Origin: Agarilytica sp045430305
GTDB lineage: Bacteria; Pseudomonadota; Gammaproteobacteria; Pseudomonadales; Cellvibrionaceae
Reading direction: 5' to 3'
NCBI GenBank assembly: GCA_045430305.1
Contig: JAILXW010000001.1
Coordinates: forward strand, 310,001 to 374,000
Length of the DNA stretch: 64,000 nt
This document shows positions 8,075 through 18,099 of this stretch, in pieces (positions within the stretch are counted from its first letter, which is position 1; every line of letters begins with the position of its first letter). Made by a program: the position numbers and the translations under genes. The notes beneath the pieces were generated by a model. It was not told the origin of the DNA and did not search any database. It saw only the letters and a program-made list of their open reading frames with translations.

Positions 8075-10780
8075 TTAGCTTACTTGGTAGTTAAAGGTAC
8101 CTTCTTCGTCCACGCCGATGTGAACCTTACTAATAGTCTCGCCATTTGCCATACGTGATAAACACTCGGATGCGAGTGCAGGCAGCATAGTGCGTGTAAG
8201 AACGTTTTCAATGTTTCTTGCACCGGTTTCTACCGCTTGACTACGTGCAACGATGTGAAGCATAACATCTTCGTCGTATGTAAATTCTGCATCATAGTGC
8301 TCCTTGACACGCTTCTCAATTTTATTCATATTGAGTTGGCAAATCTTCATAAGATTTTCATCGTTAAGCGGGTAGTACGGGATGACTGTCGTGCGGCCTA
8401 AGAATGCAGGTTTGAAGTATTTAAGCAGGTGAGGCTTAAAGTTATCAAGTAAGGTTTCTGGGTCAGGCAATTCTTCAGAAGCGGCAATCATTGCACGTAA
8501 ATGCTCTTCAGCAGCGTTTGACGTCATGATAATTACTGTGTTTTTAAAGTCGATATCACGCCCTTCACCATCTTTGATCGTACCTTTATCAAACAAGTTG
8601 TAGAAAATATCTTGTACACCTGGGTGGGCTTTTTCCATTTCGTCAAGAAGAACGACGCTGTATGGTTTACGGCGCACAGCTTCAGTAAGAACACCGCCTT
8701 CGCCGTAGCCAACATAGCCCGGAGGTGAGCCAAGTAGCATTGATACTTTGTGTTCTTCTTTAAATTCTGACATGTTAATGACGGTAATGTTTTGTTCGCC
8801 ACCGTATAGAATGTCAGCAAGCGCTAGCGCAGTTTCTGTTTTACCAACACCACTGGAGCCGACCATAAAAAACACGCCGATGGGTTTGCGTGGGTCAGTA
8901 AGGCCTGCGCGAGACGTGCGAATGCTTTGCGCAATTGCTTCAAGACCCTGAGGTTGCCCAATAACGCGGTCTTCCATCTTTTCTTTAAGGTTCAAGATGG
9001 ATGTGATTTCGTTAGATACCATTTTCCCAACAGGGATGCCGGTCCAGTTGGCGACAACCTCAGCGATTGATTGGCTGTCGACATTTACTTGAATCATGGG
9101 AGTATCTTTTTGTATCCCTTCGAGTTCTTCCATAAGTGAATGTAATTGTGTTTTTACATCTTCACGTTCTTCATCGCTCAATTTACTCGGCGCACCGTCT
9201 TTGGCGAGCTCTTCTTCTGCCATGCGTTGAGCGTGGAAGTCATCTTCAATTCTTCCTTGAAGTTCATGAATTTTCTCAACAAGCACTTTTTCTTCTTCCC
9301 ATTGCGCTTCTTGAACTTTCAACTCTTCTTCAAGTGACGACTTTTCTTCGCTTAACTCGGCGATGCGATCTTCGCAATTTCCGAGCGTCGCATTTTCGCG
9401 CTCCAAAGAAACGATATTCGTTTCGCATTGGGTGATGCGTCGTCTTGTGTCTTCAACGGCGGCGGGGGTCGCGCTTTGGCTAAGGGCAACACGCGCACAG
9501 GCTGTATCGAGTAAGCTCACAGATTTATCTGGCAATTGGCGCGCGGTGATGTAGCGGCTAGAAAGTTTTACCGAATCTACAATCGCCTCATCCATAATGC
9601 GTACGCGGTGGTGTGCTTGTAGCATTTCTGAAATGGCTCGCATCATATCGATGCCTTTTTCAACACTTGGTTCTTCAACTTTAACCACTTGGAAGCGGCG
9701 AGTAAGGGCGGGGTCGCGCTCAAAGTATTTTTTGTATTCTGCCCAGGTAGTTGCTGCAATAGTGCGAAGTTCGCCACGAGCCAGTGCTGGCTTTAACAAA
9801 TTCGCCGCATCACCTTGACCTTCTTTGCCGCCTGCACCGATTAATGTGTGGGCTTCATCAATAAACATAATAATTGGGTCGGGTGAGGCTTTAACTTCTG
9901 CAATCACAGACTTTAAGCGGTTTTCAAACTCGCCTTTTACGCTTGCGCCAGCCTGCAACAAGCCAAGATCTAAGCTTCTAATCGTAACGCCACGAAGTGG
10001 GGCAGGCACATCGCCAGACACAATACGTAAAGCGAAACCTTCAACGACGGCAGTTTTACCTACGCCGGCTTCACCGGTGAGAATGGGGTTGTTTTGACGG
10101 CGGCGAATCAAGATATCAATAATTTGGCGAATTTCTTCATCGCGGCCTAATACTGCGTCGATTTTGCCTTCTTTGGCTGCTTGCGTTAGGTTCACCGTGA
10201 ATTTGTCTAGTGAAGGTGACTTGCTTGGGGCGCCGGTAGGGGCCGCTTCGCCATCAACAGAGCCTTCAGATACACCGCTACCTAACGCACCAGTCGAGGA
10301 TGATTCTGAAGTGGTACCGACGATGCTGCGAATAACATCGCGTAATGATTCTGGCGGAATCTTACTAAGTTCGCCGCTAGTGATGCCGGTCGATCGACTC
10401 AAGCTTTCGTCAAGTAATAGGGCTGCAAGAATATGGGCGGATGTAGCAATGCCATGGCCGTATTCTACAGAGGCCAACATCCATGCATTCTTTGCGATAT
10501 CGACGATTGTTGGGGAAAGCGATGGCGCACGCGAGTTGCCGGTTTTTATCGCATCTAGCTCACGATTAATTTGTTGGTGAAGCTTGCCAAGGTCGATATC
10601 AAATTTTTCGAGTACGGCTTGTAAGTCGCTGTCTTGAATCTCGAATATTTTGAGGATCCAATGTTCGATTTCAACGTTGTAATGTGTTCGTGAAACGCAT
10701 AAGCCTGCGGCGCCTTCTAGCGCGAGACGACAGGGTTCGTTGAGTCTACCTACGAGCGATTTAAGATCTATGTTGATCAT
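8075..10780 (-). CDS. tssH: T6SS sheath-recycling ATPase ClpV/TssH
   Basis: AAA+ ATPase that disassembles contracted TssBC sheaths in the cytoplasm. Its 901 residues match ClpV. The N-domain (1-150) is of the Clp-repeat type. The first AAA+ domain has Walker A GEAGVGKT (236-243) and a Walker B ending FIDEAH. A ClpB-like coiled-coil middle region spans about 430-550. The second AAA+ domain has GSSGVGKT and a VVLLDEMEKAH Walker B. The C-terminal D2-small domain is present. All nucleotide-binding motifs look intact. It is distinguished from ClpB by context and by the N-domain. It is the last T6SS gene of the leftward set, 34 bp after tssG. Confidence 0.96.
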   Translation of the reverse strand: MINIDLKSLVGRLNEPCRLALEGAAGLCVSRTHYNVEIEHWILKIFEIQDSDLQAVLEKFDIDLGKLHQQINRELDAIKTGNSRAPSLSPTIVDIAKNAWMLASVEYGHGIATSAHILAALLLDESLSRSTGITSGELSKIPPESLRDVIRSIVGTTSESSSTGALGSGVSEGSVDGEAAPTGAPSKSPSLDKFTVNLTQAAKEGKIDAVLGRDEEIRQIIDILIRRRQNNPILTGEAGVGKTAVVEGFALRIVSGDVPAPLRGVTIRSLDLGLLQAGASVKGEFENRLKSVIAEVKASPDPIIMFIDEAHTLIGAGGKEGQGDAANLLKPALARGELRTIAATTWAEYKKYFERDPALTRRFQVVKVEEPSVEKGIDMMRAISEMLQAHHRVRIMDEAIVDSVKLSSRYITARQLPDKSVSLLDTACARVALSQSATPAAVEDTRRRITQCETNIVSLERENATLGNCEDRIAELSEEKSSLEEELKVQEAQWEEEKVLVEKIHELQGRIEDDFHAQRMAEEELAKDGAPSKLSDEEREDVKTQLHSLMEELEGIQKDTPMIQVNVDSQSIAEVVANWTGIPVGKMVSNEITSILNLKEKMEDRVIGQPQGLEAIAQSIRTSRAGLTDPRKPIGVFFMVGSSGVGKTETALALADILYGGEQNITVINMSEFKEEHKVSMLLGSPPGYVGYGEGGVLTEAVRRKPYSVVLLDEMEKAHPGVQDIFYNLFDKGTIKDGEGRDIDFKNTVIIMTSNAAEEHLRAMIAASEELPDPETLLDNFKPHLLKYFKPAFLGRTTVIPYYPLNDENLMKICQLNMNKIEKRVKEHYDAEFTYDEDVMLHIVARSQAVETGARNIENVLTRTMLPALASECLSRMANGETISKVHIGVDEEGTFNYQVS

Positions 10781-10814
10781 AATGAGTCCTTAGCTTTGTA
10801 ATATCGCGATAAGA

Positions 10815-11945
10815 TTAATGTAACTTTTTAGACGTAACGAGTATCTCGAGTAGTTCGTCTTTTTGAGTATTGGTTTTCGGTTTTCCACTTAGCCATGCAT
10901 TCCAGGCCAGTTGAGGTGGATTGTCTTTTTTCAGCTCGATTTTGTTAGGGACATCATCGCGCTGAACTTCGATAACAAAATCGAAGGAATTTTCTGGCCC
11001 CATGTAACTGGCCACCATCTCATTCAATGCTTTTAACGCGCCGGTACCTGGGGCAAATTTTTCAAACTGCTCACTGCCAAGCGGGCCTACTTTTATTCTT
11101 GATTTTGCTTGGCTAAACCAGCCTTTTCCGCCGAGCATTGCAGAGCGCCCTAAGCAGGCATTTTGGCCCTTACGGTTATTTTTCCACGGTAGGCGCGTTC
11201 TTACATCGTCAATCAAATCTTGCCACTGGCCAACAAAGCCTTCAAGCTGAACTGGTACACCAAAATAGTAAGTGATCATTTGTTCGAGGCCCGACGCCGT
11301 TTTTACTTGCTGGGAAAGTAGGCCGCTAAAATAGATAAGTGTCTCGTCTCGAATACTTTGACGTTGTTGTAGGCCTTTGGTACCCAAGCCCAATAAGCTC
11401 AATAGAGCCTGTGTATGATGATCATTTTTAGTTTTGCTAGTTTCATGCAATTTGCAGCGTTCGTATTCAAGTGCAAGGCGATACTTTGATGACGCTTGAA
11501 AGAAAAGTGATGCGCTTCGGTGGTTGAATAGGTTTAGGAACTCCGCTAATGAGGTGTCTTTTTGTTTCAGGCGCTGAAGCATCAGTTCCGTGTAATGGAA
11601 GGGCATAACCCCCATGGCGCCAGTGAGCCCCAAAAAGTCTATCATGACTTCCCATTGATGCATCTCATGTTTGGAAAAACCAGGGCCTTGAATCTTTTCG
11701 ATTTCAGTCGCGGGAAAGCTGAGGCTTGGGTCCATGGTAAAACGAATCGCTTCGCGAGACGGCGGAGAAAATCGCGCAACAGGGTGATTGGCGTTTTGCC
11801 CTAAGGCGCTTTGGTTAAGCGCTTTTCCCGCGAACACGGCTGCACGTTCAAGCAGGCGGACTGCTTGAACAAAAGAAAAATCTCCTGGTTGAGCGACTAG
11901 ACGCTCAACTACAGAAGAACGCGTTCGCCGGCTCGGGGTGGACAT
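10815..11945 (-). CDS. tssG: T6SS baseplate protein TssG
   Basis: Baseplate wedge component that works with TssF, TssE and TssK. About 376 residues, within the family range. The N-terminal region (VERLVAQPGDFSFVQAVRLLER) and the following conserved segments (HEMHQWEVMIDFLGLTGAMGVMP, LAEFLNLFNHRSASLFF) are typical of ImpH/TssG. The ATG at 11945 is preferred over a TTG at 11957. Either way the gene begins inside the end of tssF, as usual for this pair. Confidence 0.94.
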   Translation of the reverse strand: MSTPSRRTRSSVVERLVAQPGDFSFVQAVRLLERAAVFAGKALNQSALGQNANHPVARFSPPSREAIRFTMDPSLSFPATEIEKIQGPGFSKHEMHQWEVMIDFLGLTGAMGVMPFHYTELMLQRLKQKDTSLAEFLNLFNHRSASLFFQASSKYRLALEYERCKLHETSKTKNDHHTQALLSLLGLGTKGLQQRQSIRDETLIYFSGLLSQQVKTASGLEQMITYYFGVPVQLEGFVGQWQDLIDDVRTRLPWKNNRKGQNACLGRSAMLGGKGWFSQAKSRIKVGPLGSEQFEKFAPGTGALKALNEMVASYMGPENSFDFVIEVQRDDVPNKIELKKDNPPQLAWNAWLSGKPKTNTQKDELLEILVTSKKLH

Positions 11946-13744
11946 TTTTTCAACCAACCTTCTTTGTTGTTAATTTTTATTAATACGCGGGTGAACGAAT
12001 TAATGGAACAGTAGAGCGCAAAAAAGTGCTCAAGAACTGTGGCATACAAAAAGCTGCTGCTACCCGAAAGCATGGCTTCATCGAGAACAATTTCAATTTC
12101 TATGCCGCGACACATGGTGCTGTGCCCATCAATATTTAAAGGTGCGCTAATCTGTCGCGCATTTACTGACAGGATAGATTCAACTAAGCCCTTGGTAACC
12201 GAAGAGTCTTTAAAATCATAAAGGCGCAATATTTCTTTTAAGGATTCCGTAGCGCTTTCGCCACCAGTCAGCGAAAGATGATTTAGATTCAGATGTGAAA
12301 GTAGTCGCCAGCGCGCACTGTTGCGCAAAGGTGGGCGAACGGTTTTAGAGGGCTGCGTAATAAAACGAATTTTTTCACAGGGTGGTGCACTATCAACGCA
12401 TTGCAGTTTTGGGTGTTCCAAATTATATGGAAGTTTCGAGGGCTGATCTCGGTTACTGCATTGTAAATTAATTGTTAAGGTACGTTCATCGGGTACGTTG
12501 GGGTTAAAATCTAGATCGACTAACGATAGAAATACGTCGGTGCCATCGTCACGTTCCTGGTAACCCAATTTCGCACTGCGACGGGAGGCCAACCAATATG
12601 CGTGGGACTCAACATCTTTCTGTTCATGGTTTAAACCATAAAAAGGCAGAAAGGGTTGTTGCGCTCCAGAGGGGGTTGACGCGGTCACGTCGTCGACAGA
12701 GTAAACTTCAAACCCTCTGGGTCTGCGCGCATCGGGAATAACTTGATATTCCAGTTGTGTGTGATCAAGCCGGATGGGGTCTGAGCGATGTTCAAATAGA
12801 TTGATTGCCGGTGCACAGCCTAGTGCAAAATTTTCGGCGTTAATATTATGTTCAAGCTCTACGTCCGCAGAATCTAAGTAAACATATATATCCAGTTTCC
12901 CTTCCGTATCTTCCGGAAGATTTTGACCTAGCTCGGTAAAGTCTAAAAACATGAATTTTTCTGGAAAGACAAAATATTCAGTTAGTAGACGGTAGCCAAT
13001 AAATGACATGGGTGGGTAGGGGAGTAGGGCATCTTCTTTATCAAAACCCACCGCCTTTATACTTTCTGAGCTAAGGTAAACGGGTTGTGAGCTCTGGTCA
13101 GGTGCAGAGAGCACAACGCCTTGGCAGCGGTTCAGCAAATAGTGGTAAAGCGGATGAACGTGTTGCGATTGGCCCTTAAGATAAAAACGCAAAGCATCTA
13201 AGCCGATTTCAGAAAAAATAATATCTGGGGAATAGGTTTCCAGAGAAATCTTAAGAACGGATGCTGCGCCTTTCATATTGGCTGAGCCAGGTGTTGTAAA
13301 AGGCCGCCCTATCACTTGCGCGTTTGAAACAGTGAATGGGTATAAATCTACTGAACTGCATACTTTGAAGCGGCAATGCTCGCCCTGAAAATGTTCTGTT
13401 TCCAATAAGGAATGACGCGGAATGTTAAACTTCGCGTCGAGTTGATCTTTGTCTGGCGTAAACTGTGTGATCGCCATCGAAGGAATAGGGCGCTGATAGT
13501 GTGGGAATACCACATTAAGTAGCGCGTCGGTTAGTTCAGGAAAATCATCGTCGAGCTTATGTTGAATACGTGCATTTAAATATGCAAACCCTTCAATCAT
13601 TCGCGAGACATGAGGGTCTTCAATGGTGTCACTACTGATGCCGAGGCGACCAGCAATTTTGGGGTGTTCTTTCGAGAACTCGTTCCCCATTTGGCGAATA
13701 AACGCCAATTCTTTTTCGTAGTAACTTAGTAATTCATCAGACAT
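11909..13744 (-). CDS. tssF: T6SS baseplate protein TssF
   Basis: Baseplate wedge protein, 611 residues, normal for TssF/ImpG. The N-terminus (LLSYYEKELAFIRQMGNEF, then HPKIAGRLGIS and DPHVSRMIEGFAYLNARIQ) is the family signature. LLNVVFPHYQRPIPSM follows near residue 95. Starts 8 bp after the tssE stop and overlaps tssG. Acts in the cytoplasm at the base of the tail, contacting TssE and TssG. Confidence 0.96.
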   Translation of the reverse strand: MSDELLSYYEKELAFIRQMGNEFSKEHPKIAGRLGISSDTIEDPHVSRMIEGFAYLNARIQHKLDDDFPELTDALLNVVFPHYQRPIPSMAITQFTPDKDQLDAKFNIPRHSLLETEHFQGEHCRFKVCSSVDLYPFTVSNAQVIGRPFTTPGSANMKGAASVLKISLETYSPDIIFSEIGLDALRFYLKGQSQHVHPLYHYLLNRCQGVVLSAPDQSSQPVYLSSESIKAVGFDKEDALLPYPPMSFIGYRLLTEYFVFPEKFMFLDFTELGQNLPEDTEGKLDIYVYLDSADVELEHNINAENFALGCAPAINLFEHRSDPIRLDHTQLEYQVIPDARRPRGFEVYSVDDVTASTPSGAQQPFLPFYGLNHEQKDVESHAYWLASRRSAKLGYQERDDGTDVFLSLVDLDFNPNVPDERTLTINLQCSNRDQPSKLPYNLEHPKLQCVDSAPPCEKIRFITQPSKTVRPPLRNSARWRLLSHLNLNHLSLTGGESATESLKEILRLYDFKDSSVTKGLVESILSVNARQISAPLNIDGHSTMCRGIEIEIVLDEAMLSGSSSFLYATVLEHFFALYCSINSFTRVLIKINNKEGWLKKCPPRAGERVLL

Positions 13745-13752
13745 GTAATATG

Positions 13753-14250
13753 TTAGCCATGTTGTGATTCTTGCACATTAACTGTACGCGATACTGGTTC
13801 TAATACAGAGTCGAACACTACGACTTCGGGCGCAGGGTCTGCGTATAAGGTCGCATTGACGCGAAACCGGAGTGTGCGGTCTACTCTATCTTTATTATCA
13901 ATAAAATTTATTTTGACGGTTTTAAAGCGAGGTTCGTACTCGCGAATAATTTTTTCTAAGTTCTTTGTAAACTCTTTTTTCTTGTCGTCATCGGTAATAT
14001 TTATGGTGGCCAGATCGGGCAGACCATAATTTAATAGCGATGTTGCGAGTTCTTTATATGCGCTCGCAGGCTCAACCATACGGAACCGGGTGTTCAATAA
14101 GTTTTCTAAGTCACGCCGTACGCTGCTGCGAAGCTCGCGTAACTGCTGGTGTTTGTCTTTTTCAGCTTCGACCTGAGTGTGCGGATCATAGTCGATCAAC
14201 CTATCTAAGATAGAGGGCCGTAAACGTTTATTTTTTTCTATCTTTGCCAT
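13753..14250 (-). CDS. tssE: T6SS baseplate protein TssE (gp25-like)
   Basis: 165 residues with the gp25/lysozyme-like fold expected of TssE, which starts sheath polymerisation at the baseplate. The conserved N-terminal SILDRLIDYD stretch, the VRRDLENLLNTR motif near residue 45 and the SLLNYGLPDL segment are present. It sits between the second tssC-type gene and tssF, in the standard order. Confidence 0.94.
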   Translation of the reverse strand: MAKIEKNKRLRPSILDRLIDYDPHTQVEAEKDKHQQLRELRSSVRRDLENLLNTRFRMVEPASAYKELATSLLNYGLPDLATINITDDDKKKEFTKNLEKIIREYEPRFKTVKINFIDNKDRVDRTLRFRVNATLYADPAPEVVVFDSVLEPVSRTVNVQESQHG

Positions 14251-14293
14251 ACGGTTAATTACCCACCAAGCATATCTTTATATTTTGGCTGTA

Positions 14294-15832
14294 CTATTTG
14301 GATTGTACTAGTTCGGTAACGAGCTCTAGCTCTGAAACCATTTGATCGATCTGGTAATGAGGTACGATTCTAATCGAGCAAAAAAATTCGCCGGGTTTTT
14401 CAGGGTGTTCTTTCACTTGTACGCGCGACTCTAATATTGGGTAACGTGCTTGGTCTTCCCATGCTAGGTCGCGACGGCCAGATGTATATTTGAGCAACCA
14501 GTTACGCAGCATTTCCTCGCATTCTTCTGCGCCTACAAAAGAGCCAACTTTGTCTCGAATCATCACTTTAATGTAATGCGCAACACGAGAGCCACATAAA
14601 ACATGTTGCAGCATTGAACTTAGTTTGGCATTTACGGCGCTGACTTCGGTACTGTTTTTTTCTATTTTGGGTTTTTGAATACTTTGATTACTGTAAAAAG
14701 CGGCGAATGGAGTGTCGTAACATTGGCATAGTGGAGTAAAGCCTAGATTGCTTAATTCTCGCTCTGTACCATCTGTAATAACCACATCAGTAGACGGTTT
14801 GTAGGCGATGTCATCACTGTCAGTGTCAAAGGTGTCGACTGGTAAATTCGTTAACAGCCCACCACCAATTTGGTTGCGCGGTACGCCGCGAATATGGCCA
14901 AACCAGCCAACGCTAGAAAACTCACGAATGAGAATGGCTGCGAACCCATAGGCGGCGTTGCCCCATAAATACCCATTATTGTTTTGATGAGATTTTTTCT
15001 CGTAAAAATACAAACCCTTGTACGAGCCCGGCGTAGTACGGTACGGCTTGCGCATTAATATACGGGGTAAAGTAAGGCCAATAAAACGAGAATCTGGCAT
15101 GTCGCGCAGCGACCGCCAAGGAATGTACTCTTCTTGTTGAAATATTTTTTGAAGATAAAGCGGAGAGCCGAGCGTTGAAAAATCGTCAAGCCCGAACAAT
15201 TCACTTGATGCCCCAGCGATGAATGGTGCAAACGAGGCTGCGGCGACGTTGCACAAGCCCTTTAGTGTCGTTACATCATCGGTCGGGTGGCGCTTAGAGG
15301 GGCGATGACTAACTTCATAATCACCAATTAATACCCCGTATGGTTCACCACCAGGGGTGCCGTATTCTTCACTATAAACTTTGTTGAAAAGCTGGCTTTG
15401 ATCAAACTCCATTGCGCGATCGATATCGCGTACGATTTCGTTCCAGCTTATATCAAGAATCTTTATCTTTAAATTTCGAACACCGTCACCTTGCACTACA
15501 AGATACCAAAGGCCGCGCCAGGAGGCTTCTAGCTTTTGGAATTTTGGTGCGTGAATAATCTCATTGAGTTGATCATTGATGAGGTGATCGATATCTGCAA
15601 TGCGTCGCTCTAATGCGAGTTTTAGTGCATTGGTATTTTTGAAAGATTTTGGGTTTTCGTATTCTTCGCACCAATGACGAAGCGCTTTGGCGTCATCTTT
15701 CTCTTTGAGAAAGCCTTCGAGGTCAATAATGTGAGGTATGTTCTCGCACAGTTCGTCGAGACTGATGCCTGGTATCGCGTTTGCTCCGGAGCCATTACTA
15801 GAAGCGTCTGAAGAAGTAGGGGTTACATTCAC
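14294..15832 (-). CDS. Second TssC/ImpD-type sheath protein
   Basis: A 512-residue paralog of the TssC gene just upstream. It shares the EvpB/VipB backbone: KFQKLEASWRGLWYLV near 105, EFDQSQLFNKVYSEEYGTPGGEPYGVLIGDYE, the RGVPRNQIGGGLLTNLP core and a C-terminal LLKYTSG stretch. Such duplicated tssC genes (impC/impD; tssC41/tssC40 in Agrobacterium) are known in fha/ppkA-containing T6SS loci. The N-terminal 70 residues differ strongly from the first copy. A perfect hairpin lies in the 138-bp gap before it. Whether it enters the sheath or has a special role, for example at the sheath end, cannot be told from sequence. Confidence 0.93.
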   Translation of the reverse strand: MNVTPTSSDASSNGSGANAIPGISLDELCENIPHIIDLEGFLKEKDDAKALRHWCEEYENPKSFKNTNALKLALERRIADIDHLINDQLNEIIHAPKFQKLEASWRGLWYLVVQGDGVRNLKIKILDISWNEIVRDIDRAMEFDQSQLFNKVYSEEYGTPGGEPYGVLIGDYEVSHRPSKRHPTDDVTTLKGLCNVAAASFAPFIAGASSELFGLDDFSTLGSPLYLQKIFQQEEYIPWRSLRDMPDSRFIGLTLPRILMRKPYRTTPGSYKGLYFYEKKSHQNNNGYLWGNAAYGFAAILIREFSSVGWFGHIRGVPRNQIGGGLLTNLPVDTFDTDSDDIAYKPSTDVVITDGTERELSNLGFTPLCQCYDTPFAAFYSNQSIQKPKIEKNSTEVSAVNAKLSSMLQHVLCGSRVAHYIKVMIRDKVGSFVGAEECEEMLRNWLLKYTSGRRDLAWEDQARYPILESRVQVKEHPEKPGEFFCSIRIVPHYQIDQMVSELELVTELVQSK

Positions 15833-15920
15833 GCGGTCAACCTAGCTCTGTATGTCCAATGCGAAAAATTCAAAAAAATAAAAGGTAATAAATATCAGAA
15901 ATATGTTAGTCCGAGAAAAC

Positions 15921-15942
15921 AAGAGGGGCATATGCCCCTCTT
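15921..15942 (-). terminator. Palindromic hairpin between the two tssC genes
   Basis: A perfect 22-bp palindrome: GC-rich 9-bp arms AAGAGGGGC (15921-15929) and GCCCCTCTT (15934-15942) with loop ATAT. On the leftward transcript it is followed by GTTTTCTC, a weak U tract. It probably acts as a partial terminator or 3'-end stabiliser, raising tssB-tssC mRNA relative to the downstream genes. Confidence 0.6.
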
Positions 15943-15970
15943 TTATTACTCTTACTTGTTGTCGCTAGAT

Positions 15971-17458
15971 TTAGCCTGCTTTAGGTATGTTAGCGACTAA
16001 GCGCAACGACGCCGTTAGCTCTTCCATTTGCAGCCATGGGCGCATCCAGGCCACAGCGTTGTATACGCCAGGTTGACCAGGAACTTCTTTCACTTCTACA
16101 CGTGCTTCAGCTAGTGGGTAACGCGCTTTCATTTCTGGGCTTGCGCCAGGTGAGGCGTTCACGTATTTATTGATCCAAGTGTTCAACCACTCTTCTGCGT
16201 CAGAAGCTTCCATGAATGAACCAATTTTGTCTCGTGCCATAACTTTTAGGAAGTGGGCGATGCGAGAAGTGGCCATGATGTACGGAAGTCTTGCAGAGAT
16301 CGCAGCGTTTGCAGACGAATCTGGGTCATCGAACTTTTTAGGGCGCTGTGTTGTTTGCGCACCGAAAAATACTGCGTAATCAGTTTCTTTATAGTGACAT
16401 AAAGGCAAGAAACCTAATTTGCTTAGCTCTGCTTCGCGACGATCGGTAATTGCAATTTCAGTAGGGCATTTTTGATCAATGTCACCGTCATCACTTATAA
16501 ATGAATGGCTTGGTAGCCCGGTTACTTTACCGCCGCCTTCAGCGCCACGAATGCTGGTGCACCAGCCGTAATCAGAATATGCAGTAGTAAGGGTAGTGCC
16601 GAGCGAATATGCTGCATTCATCCAGCAGTAGTCGTCATGCGATGCTTCGATATGATTGCCAGCCGCGTTACGGTTAGCTTCTTCGAAATTAAACGCTTCC
16701 ACAGGTTTAGTTGCAGCACCATACGGTACGCGCGCTAAAGTGCGAGGCATGGTTAATGTCACGAAGCGGGAATCATCGCTGTCGCGGAAACCGCGCCACT
16801 GTGCGTATTCTGCAGAATCGAAAATTTTCTCTAAATCGCGAGGCTTAGAAAGCTCTTCGTAGCTGTCGAAGCCGAACATTTGTGGCGAAGCTGACGCTAC
16901 AAATGGGCAGAAGCCAGCGGCAGCAACGTTCGACATCTTGGTTAACATTGAAATGTCATCAGGGCGTGATGAAAATTCGTAGTCACCAATAAGTGATGCA
17001 TAAGGTTCGCCACCGGCGGTACCGAATTCGCTTTCATAAATCTTTTTGAAGATTTGGCTTTGGTCGAATTCAACGGCTTTTTCCAGATCGCGGGCCAATT
17101 CTTTCTTAGAAATATTGAGCATGCGAATTTTTAGGCCTTGGCCTGTAGCTGAGTTCGTAACCAAGTGGTTAAGACCGCGCCATGAGCCTTCAAGCTTTTG
17201 AAACTTCTCATCGTGCATGATGGTTTTCAATTGCTCTGACATGACTGCGTCGATCGCGTCAATGGCGGCATTGATGGTGCGGCCAAGGTTGCTATCCCAC
17301 TTTACTGTGCCCTTCATAGCCTCAGAAGTGAGTGTTTTAAGCAGATCTTCAGTCTCGTCGCGTGGCGTTTGTTTCGTTGCACCAATCGCTTGGTCGAGAA
17401 AACTAGCTTCCTGTGCTTCGGCTTCCTGTGATTGCGCCTGCTGTTCTTCTTTACTCAT
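15971..17458 (-). CDS. tssC: T6SS sheath protein TssC
   Basis: Large subunit of the contractile sheath (VipB/EvpB family), 495 residues. Family signatures are KFQKLEGSWRGLNHLV, EFDQSQIFKKIYESEFGTAGGEPYASLIGDYEF, CPFVASASP and a C-terminal KARYPLAEARVEVKE segment. It overlaps tssB by 8 nt (ATGAGTAA), ensuring coupled synthesis of the two sheath subunits. Acts in the cytoplasm, is contracted during firing and is then recycled by ClpV. Confidence 0.97.
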   Translation of the reverse strand: MSKEEQQAQSQEAEAQEASFLDQAIGATKQTPRDETEDLLKTLTSEAMKGTVKWDSNLGRTINAAIDAIDAVMSEQLKTIMHDEKFQKLEGSWRGLNHLVTNSATGQGLKIRMLNISKKELARDLEKAVEFDQSQIFKKIYESEFGTAGGEPYASLIGDYEFSSRPDDISMLTKMSNVAAAGFCPFVASASPQMFGFDSYEELSKPRDLEKIFDSAEYAQWRGFRDSDDSRFVTLTMPRTLARVPYGAATKPVEAFNFEEANRNAAGNHIEASHDDYCWMNAAYSLGTTLTTAYSDYGWCTSIRGAEGGGKVTGLPSHSFISDDGDIDQKCPTEIAITDRREAELSKLGFLPLCHYKETDYAVFFGAQTTQRPKKFDDPDSSANAAISARLPYIMATSRIAHFLKVMARDKIGSFMEASDAEEWLNTWINKYVNASPGASPEMKARYPLAEARVEVKEVPGQPGVYNAVAWMRPWLQMEELTASLRLVANIPKAG

Positions 17459-17981
17459 CTTTGTTGTCTCCGTCTTGGCCTTCTTCGTTTATACCGAGTT
17501 CGTTGGATAAGTTGGCGAGCGCATCTGTATTGCTCAGTACTTCTTCCAAAATTGTTTCTAGTTCTTCAGAGCGATCTGCTTTCGTTAGTAGGTCGCGCAA
17601 TTTATTGCGTGTTTCCATAAGCTTTTTGAGCGGCTCAACTTGGTCGACAAGTTTATGTGGCTCGAAGCTTTCCATGTTTTTGAAGTCTAAGTTGACGGCC
17701 ATTTTACTGCCATCGTTTTCAAGGGTGTTGTCAACACGCATATCCAGTTTAGGATTAATATTGCCCATGAGTTCACTAAAGTTCTCTTGATCAATTTGAG
17801 AGAACTTACGATCTTTAAGTGCTTTTTTAGCGTCGACATTGTCGCCTGAGTAGTCACCCATTACGCCCATAACGAAGGGAAGTTCTTTTTCGACGTTAGC
17901 GCCGTTAGATTCTAAATCGTAAGTAATATGTACACGTGGTTTTCGTACACGCTTTAGTTTGTCATGGATGCTATCGGACAT
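17451..17981 (-). CDS. tssB: T6SS sheath protein TssB
   Basis: Small sheath subunit (VipA/IglA family), 176 residues. The N-terminal RKPRVHITYDLES and ELPFVMGVMGDYSG motifs are diagnostic, and a helical C-terminal part (LRDLLTKADRSEELETILEEVL) matches the region that contacts TssC and ClpV. Preceded by 118 bp without a gene after tssA, where an extra promoter is possible but not evident. Confidence 0.97.
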   Translation of the reverse strand: MSDSIHDKLKRVRKPRVHITYDLESNGANVEKELPFVMGVMGDYSGDNVDAKKALKDRKFSQIDQENFSELMGNINPKLDMRVDNTLENDGSKMAVNLDFKNMESFEPHKLVDQVEPLKKLMETRNKLRDLLTKADRSEELETILEEVLSNTDALANLSNELGINEEGQDGDNKDE

Positions 17982-18099
17982 GGTCCCTTCCTCTTTGTTT
18001 GTTAATTTTGCTACTTTTAACGAATAGGTATGGTGAAGTTTTATTCGTGTTTAGTTGTGTTTATTTTTTGCAGTTTACGCAATTTCAAAATAATTAGTA

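Noticed and set aside
10164..10580. 138-codon rightward frame opposite tssH
   Set aside because: It is antisense to the N-terminal part of a clear ClpV gene and shows no family features.
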